From Chloroflexaceae bacterium (GTDB taxonomy: Bacteria > Chloroflexota > Chloroflexia > Chloroflexales > Chloroflexaceae), in the NCBI GenBank assembly GCA_026417815.1, contig JAOACN010000216.1, positions 1 to 8,196 on the forward strand: a DNA stretch of 8,196 nt, given 5' to 3'. Positions 6,057-8,196 of this stretch are shown here, one piece after another. Every line of letters begins with the position of its first letter. Within the stretch, counting starts at the first letter, position 1. The notes under the pieces were generated by a model, which did no database searches, was not told where the DNA came from, and was given only the letters and a program-made list of their open reading frames with translations. A program made the position numbers and the translations under genes.

Positions 6057-6716
6057 GTGACGGCCCTGCTCGTGCCCCTGGCGATACTGGGAACGCTGCG
6101 CGCCCGTTCGCGGCTGGGGGCGATCATCGTGACCGGGGTCGTGGGGGCGATGGTCTCGTTCATGTTCGTGATCTACAGCGGTCCCGACCTGGCGCTGACC
6201 CAGCTCCTGGTCGAGGTGATCTCGACGGTCTTCTTCTTGCTGGTGTTCGCGGTGCTCCCGGCCTCGTTCCAGCGGTTGTCGTCTGCCGCTACGCGGGCGC
6301 GCGACGCGGTGATCGCCCTGAGCATCGGCGCGACGATGGCGGCCTTTACCTGGATCGCGGCGAGCAGTAAGCTGTTTCCACCAATCAGCGCCGTGTTCAA
6401 AGCTGAGGCCCTGGCGGCGGGCAAGGGCGAAAACGTGGTCAATGTGATCCTGGTGGACTTCCGCGGCTTTGATACGATGGGCGAGATTACGGTGCTGTTT
6501 ATCGCCCTGCTGGGGACCTACGCCATGTTGCGGCTGCGGCCCGAGTCCGACCCCGCGATTGCCGAGATGCGCGGCAAGACAGGGCCGGATGCGTTCGCCC
6601 TGGGGCGACGTGGCCGGCGCGAGATGGGCGTCCCCAGCCGTGACGCGCGCGAGAACGGGCAGGACGGGGCAGCAGCGCCGGTGGGGCAGGCGGGGGAGAG
6701 GCAGGAAGGGGGGTGA
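6057..6716 (+). CDS. MrpA C-terminal part (MbhD/MbhE-like, DUF4040 type)
   Basis: This 219-aa protein matches the C-terminal third of ordinary MrpA, equivalent to MbhD plus MbhE of membrane-bound hydrogenases. It contains RARSRLGAI (15-23), the DUF4040 motif YSGPDLALTQLLVEVIS (40-56, with D44 and E53), a helix pair, and GENVVNVILVDFRGFDTMGE (124-143, with E143). Glutamates in these two regions are known to matter for Bacillus MrpA activity. The tail from about 162 is hydrophilic, charged and extra to the core. The start chosen is GTG 6057 (GGAG at 6050-6053, only 3 nt away), 9 nt after the mrpA stop and in the same frame; a CTG at 6048 is the only earlier candidate. The stop is 7 nt before mrpB2, so translation is probably coupled on both sides. 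Confidence 0.88.
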   Translation: MTALLVPLAILGTLRARSRLGAIIVTGVVGAMVSFMFVIYSGPDLALTQLLVEVISTVFFLLVFAVLPASFQRLSSAATRARDAVIALSIGATMAAFTWIAASSKLFPPISAVFKAEALAAGKGENVVNVILVDFRGFDTMGEITVLFIALLGTYAMLRLRPESDPAIAEMRGKTGPDAFALGRRGRREMGVPSRDARENGQDGAAAPVGQAGERQEGG

Positions 6717-6723
6717 GGGGTTC

Positions 6724-7197
6724 ATGTACGAGTCAATGATTCTCCGCACGATCGCCCGGTTGATGTTGCCGCTCCTGCTTTTGCTTTCGCTGTTCATGGT
6801 GGTGCGGGGGCACCATCTGCCGGGCGGGGGCTTCGTGGGCGGGTTGCTGGCCTCGGCGGCGATCATTCTGCAGATCGTGGCCTTCGGCCCGGACCACGCG
6901 CGCGAGATTGTGCCCGTCAACTACCTGCGGGTGGCGGCGATCGGGGTCGGTTTCGCCGCATGCTGGGGGTTGCTGGCCCTGTTCCAGGGCGAGCCATTTA
7001 TGGCCGCGCGCTGGCTGGACACGCCGATCCCGGGCATTGGCAAGCTCGGCACACCGGTGATGTTCGACATCGGCGTCTACCTGACGGTCATCGGCGTAAC
7101 GACGCAACTGGCCCTGGTACTGGCCGAAGAGCCGACGCTCTACCCGCTGCGGCGCTCTCCCCCTCCCCAGACGGAGCCAGTGGCGCCGGAGGGGTAG
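6724..7197 (+). CDS. mrpB: Mrp Na+/H+ antiporter subunit MrpB, second copy
   Basis: This is the second MrpB of the window, 157 aa. It has RGHHLPGGGFVGG at 28-40 and IPGIGKLGTP then FDIGVYLTVIGV at 102-126 (D115), collinear with the first copy. Most differences fall in the middle (about residues 54-100), where the sequence between the membrane segments is freely changed. The ATG is 7 nt past the stop of the MrpA C-terminal gene, with AGGAAGGGGGG (6703-6713) overlapping that stop as a likely ribosome binding site. This tight A'-B junction contrasts with the hairpin-filled leader of mrpB1. It forms part of the A-A'-B-C-D run. Confidence 0.95.
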   Translation: MYESMILRTIARLMLPLLLLLSLFMVVRGHHLPGGGFVGGLLASAAIILQIVAFGPDHAREIVPVNYLRVAAIGVGFAACWGLLALFQGEPFMAARWLDTPIPGIGKLGTPVMFDIGVYLTVIGVTTQLALVLAEEPTLYPLRRSPPPQTEPVAPEG

Positions 7198-7200
7198 CAC

Positions 7201-7221
7201 GATTTTGGATTTTGGATTGCC
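7201..7221 (+). repeat. GATTNNN heptad repeat, three units, after mrpB2
   Basis: GATTTTG, GATTTTG and GATTGCC follow each other, starting 3 nt after the mrpB2 stop codon and in gene orientation. They match the units after mrpD1 and mrpB1. The rest of the mrpB2-mrpC2 spacer (to 7349) holds no recognisable gene or strong hairpin. Confidence 0.75.
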
Positions 7222-7349
7222 GCATATGGCGTCCCGGGTGGTCCTTGCCTTCTCCCGCCCGCGCTATGCTCGGCGCGCCTCCCTACCTTCGGCGGGGGAG
7301 CGGGTGAGAACCCGAATCACCGATTTTCATCATCAGGAGTGACGAGCCT

Positions 7350-7703
7350 ATGACCTTTATCCTCTCCCTGGTGGTCGGAAGTCTGTTTGCAGGGGCCGCG
7401 TATCTGATGCTGCGCCGGAGCCTGGTCAAGCTGATCCTGGGCCTGGTGCTGCTCAGCCACGGCACCAACCTGTTGCTCTTCCTGATGGGCGACGGCGTGG
7501 TCAAGGGCATGCCGCCGTTCGTGGACGAGGCCACCGGCGTCACCCCGACAACAGCTGCCGACCCGCTGAACCAGGCGCTGATCCTGACGGCGATTGTGAT
7601 CAACTTCGGCTTCACCGCCTTTATCCTCTCCCTGGCCTACCGGGCCAACCAGGCGGTGAACAGTGACGACCTCGATGATATGGTCGAGACCGACCGGCTC
7701 TAG
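7350..7703 (+). CDS. mrpC: Mrp Na+/H+ antiporter subunit MrpC, second copy
   Basis: This NuoK-like subunit is 117 aa, the same length as the first copy with no gaps. It has RRS at 22-24, GLVLLSHGTNLLLFLMGDG at 31-49 and DPLNQALILTAIVI at 71-84. The asparagine at 40 follows the usual family pattern (first copy: histidine). The most variable stretch is about 51-70, outside the membrane core. The ATG at 7350 has AGGAG at 7335-7339, 10 nt upstream. The spacer from mrpB2 is 152 nt; the spacer to mrpD2 is the conserved 115-nt element. Confidence 0.96.
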   Translation: MTFILSLVVGSLFAGAAYLMLRRSLVKLILGLVLLSHGTNLLLFLMGDGVVKGMPPFVDEATGVTPTTAADPLNQALILTAIVINFGFTAFILSLAYRANQAVNSDDLDDMVETDRL

Positions 7704-7800
7704 AGCACTGACCGGAATGCTTGATCCTCTGAGGAAACTGAGCCGTGCGGCTCGCTACGCTTGCGCCGCTATCGTTGCGGATCAACGTTTTCGCGAAACG
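7704..7800 (+). ncRNA. Conserved structured element in the mrpC-mrpD spacer, copy 2
   Basis: This is the gap-free counterpart of 1216-1312. P1 is AGCA/TGCT (7704-7707 with 7718-7721) around an identical CTGACCGGAA loop. P2 is GCGGC/GCCGC (7747-7751 with 7765-7769). P3 is GTTG/CAAC (7774-7777 with 7783-7786). P4 is GTTTT/GAAAC (7787-7791 with 7795-7799). One pair in each of P1, P2 and P3 differs from copy 1 on both strands yet still pairs. TGATCC at 7722-7727 is perfectly complementary to GGATCA at 7779-7784, an alternative or tertiary pairing that is weaker in copy 1. The element ends 15 nt before the mrpD2 ATG, which has no good ribosome binding site. Confidence 0.5.
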
Positions 7801-7815
7801 CTATAGAACGGGCAT

Positions 7816-8196
7816 ATGGCAAACCACCTCTTTTTCCCCCTGCTCGTCCCGCTGTTGAGCGCAGTGCTGGCGGCCCTGGTGGGCCAGCGGCGGGTGATCG
7901 CCCGCTCAATCGCGCTGGCAGCCGTGCTCTTCGACCTGGGCTACAGCATCTGGCTACTGTTCGCAGTCGGCGCGACGGGGCGCCTGATTACCCAGGCGGA
8001 CGATTTCGCCGCGCCGTTCGGCATCTCGCTGGTGGCCGACGGGTTGAGCGCGATCATGCTCACGCTCACCTCGATCATGATGCTGGTGACCGTGCTCTAC
8101 AGCTTCAGCACCGTCAGTCCCTACCGCGAACGTTACTACTACTACCCGCTGCTGCTCCTGCTGTTGTTTGGCTGCGGCGGGGCCTTTCTCACCGGC
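7816..8196 (+). CDS. mrpD: Mrp Na+/H+ antiporter subunit MrpD, second copy (5' part, runs off the window)
   Basis: The first 127 codons are present; the frame is open to the window edge. The translation starts MANHLFFPLLVPLLSA and ends YYYYPLL...GGAFLTG, collinear without gaps with residues 1-127 of the first MrpD. Shared landmarks include APFGI at 66-70, ADGLSAIML at 74-82 and the YYYPLLLLL run at about 108-116. The helix-5 glutamate expected at about residue 137 lies just outside the window. The start is fixed by alignment with the first copy, as the upstream frame contains a TAG (7804-7806). Downstream genes (possibly mrpE) cannot be seen. Confidence 0.95.
   Translation, partial: MANHLFFPLLVPLLSAVLAALVGQRRVIARSIALAAVLFDLGYSIWLLFAVGATGRLITQADDFAAPFGISLVADGLSAIMLTLTSIMMLVTVLYSFSTVSPYRERYYYYPLLLLLLFGCGGAFLTG

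Noticed and set aside
4926..6920. 664-codon open frame on the - strand
   Set aside because: It lies antisense to three convincing Mrp genes. Its composition (rich in R, H, Q, G) is typical of a shadow frame in high-GC DNA.

Overview
The window is a GC-rich stretch in which all ten genes lie on the + strand and all belong to one machine, the multi-subunit Mrp (Mnh/Sha) Na+/H+ antiporter. The order is mrpB1 - mrpC1 - mrpD1 - mrpF - mrpG - repeat array - mrpA (N-terminal, NuoL-like part) - mrpA' (C-terminal MbhD/MbhE-like part) - mrpB2 - mrpC2 - mrpD2, the last running off the right edge. No rRNA, tRNA, transposase gene or CRISPR array was seen. The high GC, the GATTNNN heptad repeats and the GTGGGGAA-type palindromic repeats remind me of the Chloroflexales (Chloroflexota, Roseiflexus/Chloroflexus relatives). 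That placement is recollection-based inference, not proof.

Layout: 1-130 is hairpin-rich leader. 131-2845 holds the first B-C-D block. 2846-3025 is a 180-nt spacer of heptads and hairpins, where mrpE often lies in mrp operons. 3026-3651 is the overlapping pair mrpF-mrpG. 3652-4241 is a 590-nt gene-free block holding four full 79-83 bp GC-rich palindromic repeats plus a partial fifth, a further hairpin, and a plausible promoter for what follows. 4242-6716 encodes MrpA as two polypeptides in the same frame, separated by a single TAG. 6724-8196 is a second, diverged B-C-D block. No mrpE is present in the window; it could lie beyond either edge.

The encoded proteins should assemble in the cytoplasmic membrane. 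MrpA and MrpD are the large complex-I-like proton-channel subunits, MrpC is NuoK-like, and B, F and G are small membrane subunits. Together they exchange cytoplasmic Na+ for external H+. Two B/C/D sets (mrpC proteins 68% identical by hand count) suggest either two alternative complexes or one unusually large complex.

The most interesting signal is non-coding. The mrpC-mrpD spacer is exactly 115 nt in both copies, aligns with no gaps (about 76% identity by hand count), and contains three short helices. In each, a base pair has changed on both sides between copies so that pairing is kept. This looks like an undescribed structured RNA element inside the mrp mRNA. Other points are the single in-frame stop splitting MrpA, a 170-bp element with 11-bp terminal inverted repeats in the first B-C spacer, and heptad repeats sitting just after three of the stop codons.
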